From positions 1 to 64,000 of the forward strand of contig CAZSQG010000008.1 in assembly GCA_964608615.1 (NCBI GenBank): a stretch of DNA of 64,000 nt, read 5' to 3'. This stretch comes from CALEUX01 sp964608615 (GTDB lineage Bacteria; Bacteroidota; Bacteroidia; Bacteroidales; Marinilabiliaceae). This document shows, in pieces, positions 45,099 to 54,235 of this stretch (position 1 is the first letter of the stretch; every line of letters begins with the position of its first letter). The position numbers and the translations under genes were made by a program. Under the pieces are notes generated by a model, which saw only the letters and a list, made by a program, of their open reading frames with translations, searched no databases and had not been told where the DNA came from.

Positions 45099-46745
45099 TT
45101 AGTATTTAGCAACGATAGGCATTCTTCGGCCAAATCCGAATGCTTTACCTGAAATACGGAGTATTGGAGGGCATTGAAAGCGTTTGTACTCATTTCGATT
45201 GACCATTTTGATGACTCTTTCTGTAATTGCAAGGTCAAAGCCCAATTTTTCAATTTCCATTGCGCTTTGATTTCGTTCAATGTGTTGGAAAAGAATGGCA
45301 TCCAAAACATCATATTCGGGAAGGGAGTCAGAATCTTTTTGGTCGGGTCGGAGTTCTGCTGAGGGTGGCTTTACAATGGTGTTTATTGGTATTACTTCTT
45401 TTTTGCGGTTCATGAAATGTGCCAGTTTATAGACATCGGTTTTATAAACATCGCCAAGTATGCTTAATCCGCCATTCATATCGCCATATAGGGTTCCGTA
45501 TCCAACGGCCGATTCGCTTTTGTTAGAGGTGTTTAGGAGTATATGGCCAAATTTATTGGAAAATGCCATAAGCAGGGTACCACGGATGCGTGCCTGAAGG
45601 TTTTCCTCTGTTACATCGGGCTTACAGTTCTTAAAAATTGGAGCTAATGCTGTTTCAAATGAATAATAAATATCTTTTATTGGTATTATACTAGACCCAA
45701 TATTTAGATTCTTTACCAGCCTTTGGGCATCATCAATAGAATGGTCGCTTGAATACTGTGACGGCAGTAATATTCCATGCACATTTTCATTACCAAGGGC
45801 AGCTACTGCAATTGCAGCAGTTACCGCTGAGTCTAATCCTCCCGATAATCCAATGGTTGCAGTTTTAAGTCCCGATTTCAAGAAATAATCTTTAAGTCCC
45901 AGAACCAGTGCGTTATATATTAGTTCTGTTACATCCAGATTTTCCATAATATCAGGTTCCTTGGCATTTAAATTGGTTGAGGTAAAATACATTTCTTCCT
46001 CAAAATGTTGAAGCCTATATATAACTTTGCCTGATGCATCAACTACCATTGATCCACCATCAAAAATCAGTTCTGTGTTTGCGCCAACCTGGTTCACATA
46101 AAATATTGGCAGCTTATATTGTGCTGCTTTTTTGCATATCACCTGTCGGCGAAGCTCATGTTGATGGTGTGAGAAGGGAGATGCAGCTATATTGATAACA
46201 AAGTCAGGCCTTAGAGTAGAAAGTTTTTGAAGCGGCGAAATGGTGTAAAGCTGGTTTCGCGAAAACGCAGCTTCAACGGGTTGGTCATCCCAAAGATCTT
46301 CACAAATGGTTATGGCAATTCTTTTTCCCTTAAAGGATAGGATGTTAAATGATTGATTAGGCTGAAAATACCGGTATTCATCAAAAACATCGTAGGTTGG
46401 TAACAACGTTTTGTGAACAAGAGGAACGGCTTTACCATCAGATAAAAACCATGCTGAATTAAAAAGTTGTTTTCCGCGTGAATTAGGATTTATACTTGGG
46501 CCTCCAATAATGGCTGCTGTATCTAAGCAGTATGTAGCTATCTCGTTCATAGTGGCAGCCACTCTTATCACGAAGTCTTCGCGTGTTAAAAGATCAAGAG
46601 GAGGGTAACCGCAAATGGCCAACTCAGAAAAGATTATCAAATCGGCTTTATTGTTTGAAGCTATTTCAATTTGTTTGATTATTTTTTCTTTGTTGCCTTC
46701 AAAATCGCCTACTTTGAAGTTAAGCTGAGCCAGAGCCAGTTTCAT
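45099..46745 (-). CDS. nadE: Glutamine-dependent NAD+ synthetase
   Basis: 548 residues, the two-domain form. The N-terminal nitrilase-type glutaminase has its triad Glu in FSELAICGYPP, Lys in LVHKTLLPTYDVFDEY and Cys in TICEDLWDD. The C-terminal synthetase has the P-loop LSGGLDSAVTAAIA near residue 296 and KSESAVGYGTLYGDM. It amidates nicotinic acid adenine dinucleotide to NAD with ammonia from glutamine. Preceded by a short tandem repeat and followed by the Crp/Fnr gene about 100 bases on. Confidence 0.97.
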   Translation of the reverse strand: MKLALAQLNFKVGDFEGNKEKIIKQIEIASNNKADLIIFSELAICGYPPLDLLTREDFVIRVAATMNEIATYCLDTAAIIGGPSINPNSRGKQLFNSAWFLSDGKAVPLVHKTLLPTYDVFDEYRYFQPNQSFNILSFKGKRIAITICEDLWDDQPVEAAFSRNQLYTISPLQKLSTLRPDFVINIAASPFSHHQHELRRQVICKKAAQYKLPIFYVNQVGANTELIFDGGSMVVDASGKVIYRLQHFEEEMYFTSTNLNAKEPDIMENLDVTELIYNALVLGLKDYFLKSGLKTATIGLSGGLDSAVTAAIAVAALGNENVHGILLPSQYSSDHSIDDAQRLVKNLNIGSSIIPIKDIYYSFETALAPIFKNCKPDVTEENLQARIRGTLLMAFSNKFGHILLNTSNKSESAVGYGTLYGDMNGGLSILGDVYKTDVYKLAHFMNRKKEVIPINTIVKPPSAELRPDQKDSDSLPEYDVLDAILFQHIERNQSAMEIEKLGFDLAITERVIKMVNRNEYKRFQCPPILRISGKAFGFGRRMPIVAKY

Positions 46746-46763
46746 ATTTAGTATTTAATTTAT

Positions 46764-46799
46764 TAGAAAGAAAATCGATTACTAGAAAGAAAATCGATT
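46764..46799. repeat. Two tandem copies of a 19-bp unit
   Basis: TAGAAAGAAAATCGATTAC followed by the first 17 bases of a second copy, each containing the palindrome ATCGAT. It lies 19 bases before the nadE start codon, in the leader or promoter region. Confidence 0.7.
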
Positions 46800-46940
46800 T
46801 CAAAAATACTGAAATAATTGTATAATGCTTACTAAAAAGGGTGCTTATAGGTTTTAAACAACCTTGTTAATAAAATGACTTATAGTATGATGAGTTTGGA
46901 AAATAAATGAGTATTCCTTGTTTAGCAGTTAGATTATTTT

Positions 46941-47561
46941 TTAAAAAACAAAGCCAAACTCAAACACTAAACGATTATGGATGGTTTTATCTTCGAAACT
47001 GTTATTAGTAATATCTGCAAAGCCATTGTTAAAAAGGATGCCCAATATCAGCGCATTTTTTCCCCCAAGCGAATATTCTATCCCTGCTCCCAGATGGTAT
47101 CCAAGGTCGAAAAGTCTTACCTGATTGCCAATGGATTTACCGTTTTCGTCAACAGCCTTAATGTTAATTTGAGGCGACAGCCCAAATCGACCGTAAAAAT
47201 TTGTTCTTCTGATATCTTCTGATCTTAGCTTTAAGCCAAGTGGTATCTCAATGTATTTTAGCCGGTAGGTTTGTGTGTACTCAGGATCGGTTCCGGTAGC
47301 AGGATATTTGAGCTTACCCCCGTTGGTGTTTATTGTTAAACCGGTACAAAATGCATAATTATCGCCAAAAAACCGATCAATGACTAAACCTAAATTGTAA
47401 CCGGCAAGCGAGCCTTTGCCATTTATGTTTTCATGGTCGGAATTTGTCCAGGAGATTTGAGGACTCAATACAAACGAAAATCTGGTTTGTCCTTTTTCCT
47501 GAGCTTTAGTTAATCCGCAAATTACTGTGAATAACAGTAATAGGTATATTTGTTTTTTCAT
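46941..47561 (-). CDS. PorT-like outer-membrane beta-barrel protein
   Basis: 206 residues with a signal peptide (KKQIYLLLLFTVICGLTKAQ, cut at about 20). Alternating hydrophobic strands with glycine-rich turns follow: FSFVLSPQISW, GYNLGLVIDRFFGDNYAFCT, YIEIPLGLKLRSE, FYGRFGLSPQINIKA and LGAGIEYSLGG. The C-terminal strand ends in Phe (RLVFEFGFVF), as needed for Bam insertion. This is the Bacteroidota outer-membrane barrel family (PF13568). The specific function is unknown; the PorT of type IX secretion is only a distant relative. It lies alone, divergent from gldB. Confidence 0.85.
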   Translation of the reverse strand: MKKQIYLLLLFTVICGLTKAQEKGQTRFSFVLSPQISWTNSDHENINGKGSLAGYNLGLVIDRFFGDNYAFCTGLTINTNGGKLKYPATGTDPEYTQTYRLKYIEIPLGLKLRSEDIRRTNFYGRFGLSPQINIKAVDENGKSIGNQVRLFDLGYHLGAGIEYSLGGKNALILGILFNNGFADITNNSFEDKTIHNRLVFEFGFVF

Positions 47562-47733
47562 AAAATCTGTTTTTTTAGTATTATAGATGCAAACATAATG
47601 AAAACGCTCTTTTCAAGGATAAATTTTTCAACAAAAGTTAAAATGTAAGGTTGTTTAAATAAGTTTTGGCTGTAAATTTATTATAAATTATCGGCCTATT
47701 TCTTATCTTGTCACGCTATTACACCTCTTAAGT

Positions 47734-48795
47734 ATGATAAATTATAAATTTTGTTATATGTATTTGTTTCAACGATTTTATGAAAGGACAAAATTATTAA
47801 GATTGTCTTTGGGTATGATTATTATTTTGTCTGTTCTTTTTATTTCATGTAGGCCTAAACCGCCAAAAGTGAATAATATTGAGGTTGATTTTAATTTGGT
47901 ACCTTTTTATGAAGATCTTTTTTCAATACATCCCGATAGCCTTGAGTATGAAAAACAACGGCTGATAAGCGATTATGGTAAATATTTGGAAGCATATAGT
48001 ATGTTGGTTGTTGGAGCAGGCTCTCCATTTGATGATGAATTTGCATCAAAAATGGGGCTTTTTCTTGCTTATGAACCCAATAAGGAAGTGTTGGACACCT
48101 GCTTAAAGGTGTTTGGTGATTTAACTGAATTAGAAAAAGAAATTGAACAGGGTTTTCGGTATTACCGTTATTATTTTCCGGAAACTGAAATTCCTGATGT
48201 TTATTTACATATATCAGGTTTCAATCAATCTGTACTGGTTGATTCTTCATGGGTTTCGGTAAGTATAGAAAAGTATCTTGGGAGTGATTGTACTTTTTAT
48301 GATAGGCTTACCATTCCTGTTTATATGCGTCGAAAAATGGTCCCGGAAAAAATCGCACCTGATGTTTTGAAGGCTATAGCAATGACCCGGTTTTTGTATA
48401 ACGATTCAGTTGATGATTTGTTAAGCCAGATGGTTTATGAGGGCATGATTCAGTTCTTCTTAAAAAAAGTAATGCCTTACTATTCTGATAATCTGCTGTT
48501 TGATTATTCTGAAAAAGAGCTGGATTGGTGCCGAAACTATGAGAAAATGATGTGGTCGGCTATTATAGAGCGCAAGCAGTTGTTTAGCACCGAGCGACTA
48601 ATGGTTAAAAAATACATAGGGGATAGTCCTTTTACTCATTATTTTGGACAGGATTCTCCCGGTAGAACCGGAGTTTTTGTAGGATACCAAATTGTTAAGT
48701 CGTTTATGGAAAAGAATCAGGAAGTAACACTTCAAGAGTTGATGAATATGGATGACTATCATCATATTTTTTCGCAAGCAGCTTATAGGCCATAG
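47734..48795 (+). CDS. gldB: GldB-family gliding-motility lipoprotein
   Basis: 353 residues, or 345 if the ATG at 47758 is used. A basic head and a lipoprotein signal end in VLFISC (Cys 45 from the first ATG). The body matches GldB: VDFNLVPFYEDLFSIHPDSL, then LHISGFNQSVLVDSSWVSVSIEKYLGSDC (landmarks ISGFNQ and EKYLGSD) and IPVYMRRKM. GldB is needed for gliding in Flavobacterium but is also kept in non-gliding Bacteroidota, so motility is not proven. The fold resembles DUF2268-type zincins without an obvious HExxH. The next gene follows after 92 bases. Confidence 0.82.
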   Translation: MINYKFCYMYLFQRFYERTKLLRLSLGMIIILSVLFISCRPKPPKVNNIEVDFNLVPFYEDLFSIHPDSLEYEKQRLISDYGKYLEAYSMLVVGAGSPFDDEFASKMGLFLAYEPNKEVLDTCLKVFGDLTELEKEIEQGFRYYRYYFPETEIPDVYLHISGFNQSVLVDSSWVSVSIEKYLGSDCTFYDRLTIPVYMRRKMVPEKIAPDVLKAIAMTRFLYNDSVDDLLSQMVYEGMIQFFLKKVMPYYSDNLLFDYSEKELDWCRNYEKMMWSAIIERKQLFSTERLMVKKYIGDSPFTHYFGQDSPGRTGVFVGYQIVKSFMEKNQEVTLQELMNMDDYHHIFSQAAYRP

Positions 48796-48887
48796 TATGC
48801 AGATTATGACAAAATAATTATTGGGACTGGGCGGCATAATACTGGGAATGGATATGATTGGCAAGCGGCTAATTATAAAGAAGAGCT

Positions 48888-49439
48888 ATGAGTATTATTG
48901 AAGAAAAAAGAAGACTTCGGAAAGAAATAAATATGTTGAAAAGCGTCATGCAAAGTGGCGATAAGGAAAGGGAATGTCGAAATGTTATTGCTCAGTTGGA
49001 ATCTGATGCTGATTTTAAAATGGCGTCTGTTGTTTTGGCATATTGGTCGCTCGATGATGAATTGGATGTACGGCCATTGATAAAAAAATGGGCAGGGATA
49101 AAAAAGTTTTTACTTCCAAAAATTATTGGAAAAGAATTGGAGTTAATAGAGTTTAAAGGGGAAGAACAGATGGTTAAAGAGCCTCGTTTTGGTATTTTGG
49201 AACCAATAGGTAAGCCATTTACTGATTATGGAAAAATCGACTTGGTTATTGTTCCAGGAATAGCTTTTGATAAGCAAGGTTTTAGAATAGGACATGGCGG
49301 CGGCTTTTATGATAGATTATTACCTCGTCTTTATAAGGCTAAGAAAATTGGAGTCGGGTTTTCCTTCCAGTTAGTGTCAAAAGTTCCTTGCGAAGCGCAC
49401 GATGAATTATTAGATAAGTTAGTGATTTCTGAATCATAG
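48888..49439 (+). CDS. 5-formyltetrahydrofolate cyclo-ligase
   Basis: 183 residues, the normal length of the 5-FCL (YgfA/MTHFS) family. Basic N-terminus EEKRRLRKEINMLK, the ATP-binding Gly motif IGHGGGFYDRLLPRL at the C-terminal half, and LVIVPGIAFDKQGFRIG. It converts 5-formyl-THF to methenyl-THF with ATP, returning this folate to one-carbon metabolism. It probably shares the gldB transcript and is followed by a strong terminator. Confidence 0.94.
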   Translation: MSIIEEKRRLRKEINMLKSVMQSGDKERECRNVIAQLESDADFKMASVVLAYWSLDDELDVRPLIKKWAGIKKFLLPKIIGKELELIEFKGEEQMVKEPRFGILEPIGKPFTDYGKIDLVIVPGIAFDKQGFRIGHGGGFYDRLLPRLYKAKKIGVGFSFQLVSKVPCEAHDELLDKLVISES

Positions 49440-49460
49440 TGCTAAAGCATTATTTAATAA

Positions 49461-49500
49461 AAAAAAGCGGGTGCTCTTATGTAAAGAACACCCGCTTTAT
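49461..49500. terminator. Bidirectional terminator
   Basis: AAAAAAGCGGGTG(C)TCTT pairs with AAGAACACCCGCTTTA, a long GC-rich stem with one bulged base, between convergent genes. Confidence 0.85.
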
Positions 49501-49513
49501 TCGGTTTTTCTAA

Positions 49514-49681
49514 TTATGCAGGATGAATTGCTTCAGTTGGGCAAACATCAGCACAAGTGCCACAATCGGTGCATATTGCAGGGTCAATTTTATAAATATC
49601 GCCTTCAGAGATAGCCTCAACGGGACATTCATCAATACAAGTACCACAAGCAATGCAGTCTTCATTAATTACGTATGCCAT
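49514..49681 (-). CDS. Small 2[4Fe-4S] ferredoxin
   Basis: A 55-residue gene below the usual ORF cut-off. The translation starts MAYVINEDCIACGTCIDECP and continues with two CxxCxxCxxxCP clusters (CIACGTCIDECP and CTDCGTCADVCP), so it should bind two [4Fe-4S] clusters. It is a cytosolic electron carrier, for example for pyruvate or 2-oxoacid ferredoxin oxidoreductases, which suggests anaerobic metabolism. A -7 box TAATTTTG lies on the minus strand at 49718-49711. A bidirectional terminator follows. Confidence 0.97.
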   Translation of the reverse strand: MAYVINEDCIACGTCIDECPVEAISEGDIYKIDPAICTDCGTCADVCPTEAIHPA

Positions 49682-49806
49682 TTTTTCTTGTTTTTAATTA
49701 TTAGTAAGAGCAAAATTATTGGGATTTTTTATTAAAAAAAATCATTTAGGTAGTTTTTAACTTATTTGTATGTGATTTAAATTACATAAGGTGTAGATAT
49801 TTTTTG

Positions 49807-51000
49807 TTATGTGGTTAAAAAACCTAATGCAATCCAGGCCATCAGGCCTGAAGAGGTTTCCAGAGAGTTTTCATTTGGATTAAAAAGAGGTGTGTGAAGA
49901 GCGCCTGTTTTTTCATCATTTCTTTTTACGCCAAATCGGTAAAAGGTGGACGGGAATTGCTGGCAATAATACCCAAAATCCTCTGAAGTCATTCTGAGAT
50001 CCATGTCTTCAACTTTTGAATCACCCAGATAAGCATTGGCAAGTTCAATAGCTTTTGTAGTAACTAATTCATTGTTATATACCATTGGGTACCCATTTTT
50101 GATGTCAACTTTACAAGATACGCCCATGGCTTGTGAGGTATGATAGGCTATTGCCCTGATTTTCTCTTTAAGTATAGGCCTCCATTCTTCGCTCATGGTA
50201 CGCAAAGTTCCGGCAATTTCAACTTTCCCGGGAATGATGTTAGTGGCACCTTTGCCTTCAATGTATCCAAATGAAAGTACTGTGGGAATTGTAGCAGGGA
50301 CAACACGACTAACAACCTGTTGCATTGCCACAATTATTTGAGCGGCTGCCAGTACCGTGTCGTTAAGAGAATGGGGCATGCCAGCATGTCCACCCTGGCC
50401 TTCAATGGTTAAGTATATCTCGTCGGCCGAAGCCATATACATACCCTTTTTAAATCCTACCTTGCCACTCTCCATTTCGGGTAAAACATGTTGCCCAATA
50501 ATCAGGTCTGGTTTAGGGTCTGATAAAGCGCCTTCGCTTAATAGGAGAGAGGCTCCCCCGGGAAATTTCTCCTCGCCTGGCTGAAAAATCAGCAGAATAA
50601 TGCCATTCCAGAATTCTTTAAGTTCAATTAATATTTTAGCCGTTCCAAGCAAAGAGGCAACATGGGCGTCATGGCCACAGGCATGCATAACACCTTTGTT
50701 TTGAGATGAGAACTCAAGTTTCGTGTTTTCTTGAATTGGCAAGGCGTCCATCTCAGCCCTTAAAGCAATCACCTTTCCCTGTTTGGATGCACCAGTTAAT
50801 GTAGCTACAATGCCAGTTCCGGCATATCCCTTTTTATACCGAATGCCCATGTTATCCAATTGAGATTGAATATATTCCGATGTTTTATTTTCATCAAAAG
50901 AGAGCTCGGGATTTTGATGCAACCAACGGCGCCATGCAATTATTTGGGGATGAATTGTTGATGCTGACTGATGGATTTTTTTCTTAAGTATTTCGTTCAT
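49807..51000 (-). CDS. M20-family amidohydrolase (N-acyl-amino-acid type)
   Basis: 397 residues, the M20D length. Metal site residues are in RAEMDALPIQE, MHACGHDAHVA (Cys and His), FQPGEEKFPGG (Glu pair), GQHVLPEM and TSEDFGYY. The lid domain carries GQGGHAGMPHSLNDT. Relatives hydrolyse N-acyl amino acids, hippurate or indole-acetyl conjugates. The true substrate is not deducible. No signal peptide. It is a single gene, divergent from the DUF1573 gene with 400 bases between. Confidence 0.93.
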   Translation of the reverse strand: MNEILKKKIHQSASTIHPQIIAWRRWLHQNPELSFDENKTSEYIQSQLDNMGIRYKKGYAGTGIVATLTGASKQGKVIALRAEMDALPIQENTKLEFSSQNKGVMHACGHDAHVASLLGTAKILIELKEFWNGIILLIFQPGEEKFPGGASLLLSEGALSDPKPDLIIGQHVLPEMESGKVGFKKGMYMASADEIYLTIEGQGGHAGMPHSLNDTVLAAAQIIVAMQQVVSRVVPATIPTVLSFGYIEGKGATNIIPGKVEIAGTLRTMSEEWRPILKEKIRAIAYHTSQAMGVSCKVDIKNGYPMVYNNELVTTKAIELANAYLGDSKVEDMDLRMTSEDFGYYCQQFPSTFYRFGVKRNDEKTGALHTPLFNPNENSLETSSGLMAWIALGFLTT

Positions 51001-51409
51001 GGCGCTTTTTACTTTATTGCCGACAAATATTGATGAGGTAAAAATACACAGATGGCAGGTTAGAAAAAAGAGAACAGGTATTTAATTTAATTAGGCTGAT
51101 GGTTGAAGACGTATTTTTTTTATTTGTTGTTTTCTAGAGCTATTGAATCCATGTGTGGTCTAATTAGTTGATTAATTATGTTTAGCAAAACCTGTTTTGG
51201 AACAAAATTTAGTATAAAACGTATCAAAAGCAGTAAATTGGTATTCAAAAAATGTTAATGTTTTGATAATAATACCTGAAAAATTTGGAGATGGCATAAT
51301 TTCTGTAATTTTGTTGGTGTAATATGATGAATTTTTTATTTTAGTTAAATAAATCAAAGGAGGTTTATCCTACCTTTTGAAATAGCATTTGTAATTAAGG
51401 AAAATTGTT
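51001..51409. other. Divergent intergenic region with a promoter and leader hairpin
   Basis: The plus-strand promoter is at 51285-51313. Its leader of about 90 bases contains AAAGGAGG (51356-51363), which can pair with CCTACCTTT (51369-51377). The GGAGG is over 40 bases from the ATG, so it is not the ribosome-binding site; TAAGGAAAA at 51396-51404 is closer. No gene is seen. Confidence 0.5.
51285..51313 (+). promoter_or_regulatory. Promoter of the DUF1573 gene
   Basis: TTG at 51285-51287, an 18-base spacer and TAATTTTG at 51306-51313. Confidence 0.65.
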
Positions 51410-52489
51410 ATGAAAAAAATCGCTTTTTTATTTATCGGGTTTGGATTTTTTATTGGTTTATCAGCTCAAAATGCCAAACCTGTTTTAACTTTTGAAGAAA
51501 AAATTCACGATTTTGGAGAAGTTAAAGAGGACGGGGGGGCTGTTTATTATGTTTTTGAATTTACCAATAAAGGTACTCAGCCTTTGGTGATTCATAATGT
51601 TCAAACATCGTGTGGATGTACATCGCCCGAGTGGACGAGGACTCCTATTCAAGCAGGTGGGAAAGGAACTTTAAAAGCTACTTTTGATCCACGTAACCGT
51701 CCGGGTAATTTTAATAAATCAATTACAATTACATCCAATGCACAACAGCCTACCGAAACATTGAGAATTGTAGGTAAAGTTCTTCCAAAGGCTCAAACTA
51801 TGGAAGATTTGTATCCCCGTCAAATGGGTGATATCCGCTTAAAATCATCTCATCTTTCGTTTACGCGTGTTGAACCGGGTACAAAGAAAACTGAAACGCT
51901 TGAACTAATTAATATATCAAAAGAACCGGTAACGGTATCTTTTTCACGGTTGCCTGTGCATTTGGAACTAAAGATGGAACCGGCAACTATTAAACCCGGA
52001 GGAAAAGGAACTATTGTTGCTGTTTTTGATGCCTCTAAAAAAAATGATTGGGGATTTGTTGTTGATCAGGTTTTTATTCAGGTTAATGGTGTTCAAAACA
52101 ATGAAAACAGGTTAAGTGTTAGTGCTACTATTGAAGAGGATTATACCAAATTGAGTTCTGAACAGGTTGCTAATGCTCCCGACATTCAGTTTAGCGAAAC
52201 ATCATTTGATTTTAAAGAAATAAAGAGTGGTGATATTGTTAATCATACTTTTAAGGTAACTAATAATGGAAAGACACCTTTGGTTTTACGTAAAGTAAAG
52301 TCGTCATGTGGATGCACTGTTAGTCAACCCGATAAAACAAATATTGTTCCTGGCGACACTGCCAATATAACGGTTACTTATAACTCTAGAGGGCGAAATG
52401 GTCGTCAAAATCAGTCAATTACTGTTTATTCAAACGATCCCAAGAAAAGTACCATGTTGTTAAGAATCTCGGCCACTATAGCCAACTAA
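51410..52489 (+). CDS. Secreted DUF1573 protein with repeated ASH-like domains
   Basis: 359 residues with a signal peptide (KKIAFLFIGFGFFIGLSAQ). Two DUF1573 units at about 28-125 and 265-359 share HDFGEVKEDG/FDFKEIKSGD, FxFTNKGTQPLVI/FKVTNNGKTPLVL, and the double-Cys knot SCGCTSPEW/SCGCTVSQP. A middle immunoglobulin-like domain (about 140-250) lacks the cysteines. The fold is an ASH/MSP-like beta sandwich. It is probably periplasmic or at the cell surface. The function is unknown, and the type is abundant in Bacteroidota. It has its own promoter and terminator. Confidence 0.9.
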   Translation: MKKIAFLFIGFGFFIGLSAQNAKPVLTFEEKIHDFGEVKEDGGAVYYVFEFTNKGTQPLVIHNVQTSCGCTSPEWTRTPIQAGGKGTLKATFDPRNRPGNFNKSITITSNAQQPTETLRIVGKVLPKAQTMEDLYPRQMGDIRLKSSHLSFTRVEPGTKKTETLELINISKEPVTVSFSRLPVHLELKMEPATIKPGGKGTIVAVFDASKKNDWGFVVDQVFIQVNGVQNNENRLSVSATIEEDYTKLSSEQVANAPDIQFSETSFDFKEIKSGDIVNHTFKVTNNGKTPLVLRKVKSSCGCTVSQPDKTNIVPGDTANITVTYNSRGRNGRQNQSITVYSNDPKKSTMLLRISATIAN

Positions 52490-52514
52490 CGATTTAATTG
52501 TATTTTGAATAATA

Positions 52515-52547
52515 AACCCCGGTTGTTAAGTCGCCGGGGTTTTTTTA
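52515..52547 (+). terminator. Terminator of the DUF1573 gene
   Basis: AACCCCGG/CCGGGGTT stem with a 12-base loop and seven T. Confidence 0.88.
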
Positions 52548-52620
52548 TAATCAAGGTTTGATATTAGTTAAACCTGAAAAATAATTGTTTTTGTAATGCG
52601 AATTAGGGGTTGGATTATTT

Positions 52621-52685
52621 GCCACGAAGTGGCTAAATATTAGCAACCATGGGTGAGCTTACGGTTACGCCCAGTTTTGGGTTTT
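52621..52685. repeat. REP-like intergenic element
   Basis: Perfect short hairpin GCCACGAAGTGGC, then TAAATATTAGCAACC, then a second GC-rich part (GGGTGAGCTTACGG, ACGCCCAGTTTTGGGT). This layout is one I associate with dispersed REP-like elements in Bacteroidota. No second copy is in the window, so the call is by resemblance. Confidence 0.5.
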
Positions 52686-52764
52686 AAAAAGCAGTTATTC
52701 ATCTCTTAATTCCCATGATAAATTAAACAGGCAAGTGCTAGCTGATTTGGGGTTTAACCACCTC

Positions 52765-52796
52765 TTGTTTAAATTCAATTTTTATCATTAATTTTG
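52765..52796 (+). promoter_or_regulatory. Promoter of the MATE gene
   Basis: TTG at 52765-52767, a 21-base spacer and TAATTTTG at 52789-52796; leader of about 58 bases. Confidence 0.65.
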
Positions 52797-52860
52797 TAGT
52801 TTAAGTCAAATAGAGAAACTTCTTCTTCCTGCCTTTTTATTAACAAATTAGATAAATTAT

Positions 52861-54210
52861 ATGGGACTAAAAGGATCCCCCTTGTCGTTAGGTACTGATA
52901 AAGTATGGAATTTGCTTATGCAATATGCTATTCCTTCAGTAATTGCAATGACAGCCTCATCGTTATATAACATAACCGACAGTATATTTATTGGGCATGG
53001 AGTAGGAGCTATGGCCATATCAGGATTGGCCATAACGTTTCCTTTGATGAACCTTGCCGCAGCGTTTGGGGCAATGGTTGGAATAGGTGCATCTACATTG
53101 ATGTCGTTGCGATTAGGCCAAAAAGACTATATCACAGCTAATAGCATACTGGGGAATGTTTTCGTATTAAATTTGATCCTGGGATTGGCATATATGGGTG
53201 TCGTTTTACTTTTCCTTGATCCTATTCTTTATTTTTTTGGAGCAAGCTCTGAAACCATCCCATATGCACGTGATTATATGGTTGTGATCACTTCCGGCAA
53301 TGTGGTTACACATATGTATCTTGGTTTAAATGCCATGTTGCGGGCAACGGGCAAGCCGAGAATCTCAATGTTTGCCACAATCTTTTCGGTTATTATTAAT
53401 GTGATATTAACAGCTTTGTTTATTTATGTTTTTGATTGGGGTATACGTGGAGCCGCTCTTGCTACTATAATAGCTCAAACAACCATGTTGCTTTGGCAAA
53501 TCAAGATATTTAGCAACAAAGAAAATTTTATACATTTAAAAAGAGGAACATTCAGGTTAAAGCGCAAGATAGTTTTGGATTCCTTATCAATAGGGATGGC
53601 TCCGTTTTTAATGAATGCCGTAATGTGCGTAATTGTGATTGTTATAAATAAGAGTCTTGTAAAGTACGGTGGTGATTTTGCTGTTGGCGCTTATGGAATA
53701 ATTAACAGGATGATATCTTTGTTCCCTATGATTGTGATGGGATTAAATCAGGGTATGCAACCAATAGTGGGTTATAATTTTGGGGCCAATCAAATTGATA
53801 GGGTTAACCGTGTGTTAAAACAAACCATTATATTGGCTACTGGGGTAATGTTGGTTGGATTTATTTTTGGTGAATTTTTTCCACGTACCGTAGCTTCTGT
53901 TTTTACCAGCGATCAGTCAATGATTGATTTGGTTGTACCGGGTTTACGTATTGTTTTGATATTCTTTCCAATTATTGGATTTCAGATGGTTACCTCCAAT
54001 TTTTTTCAAAGTATAGGAATGGCAAAAAAAGCCATATTTATGTCATTAACTCGTCAGGTACTATTCTTATTACCGGGGTTGTTGATATTTCCAAAGTATT
54101 TTGGAGTAATGGGTGTTTGGTACAGTATGCCGTTAGCCGACATATTGGCAAGTGTGATAGCAGCGTATCTGCTTATAAGTCAATATCGTAAATCTATTAT
54201 TAAAGAGTAA
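52861..54210 (+). CDS. MATE-family efflux transporter
   Basis: 449 residues with twelve transmembrane helices in two pseudo-symmetric halves. The start matches the family (WNLLMQYAIPSVIAMTASSL, YNITDSIFIGHGVGAMAISG), as do LNAMLRATGKPRISM and the second-half GLNQGMQPIVGYNFGAN. It should export cationic drugs or metabolites from the inner membrane in exchange for sodium or protons. Substrate unknown. It is followed 25 bases later by a kinase-like gene, likely on one transcript. Confidence 0.94.
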   Translation: MGLKGSPLSLGTDKVWNLLMQYAIPSVIAMTASSLYNITDSIFIGHGVGAMAISGLAITFPLMNLAAAFGAMVGIGASTLMSLRLGQKDYITANSILGNVFVLNLILGLAYMGVVLLFLDPILYFFGASSETIPYARDYMVVITSGNVVTHMYLGLNAMLRATGKPRISMFATIFSVIINVILTALFIYVFDWGIRGAALATIIAQTTMLLWQIKIFSNKENFIHLKRGTFRLKRKIVLDSLSIGMAPFLMNAVMCVIVIVINKSLVKYGGDFAVGAYGIINRMISLFPMIVMGLNQGMQPIVGYNFGANQIDRVNRVLKQTIILATGVMLVGFIFGEFFPRTVASVFTSDQSMIDLVVPGLRIVLIFFPIIGFQMVTSNFFQSIGMAKKAIFMSLTRQVLFLLPGLLIFPKYFGVMGVWYSMPLADILASVIAAYLLISQYRKSIIKE

Positions 54211-54235
54211 GTTTGTTACCGTAAAGTCTTTGTTT

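Noticed and set aside
51356..51363. AAAGGAGG as a ribosome-binding site for the DUF1573 gene
   Set aside because: It is more than 40 bases before the start codon, and there is no short frame starting at a suitable distance.
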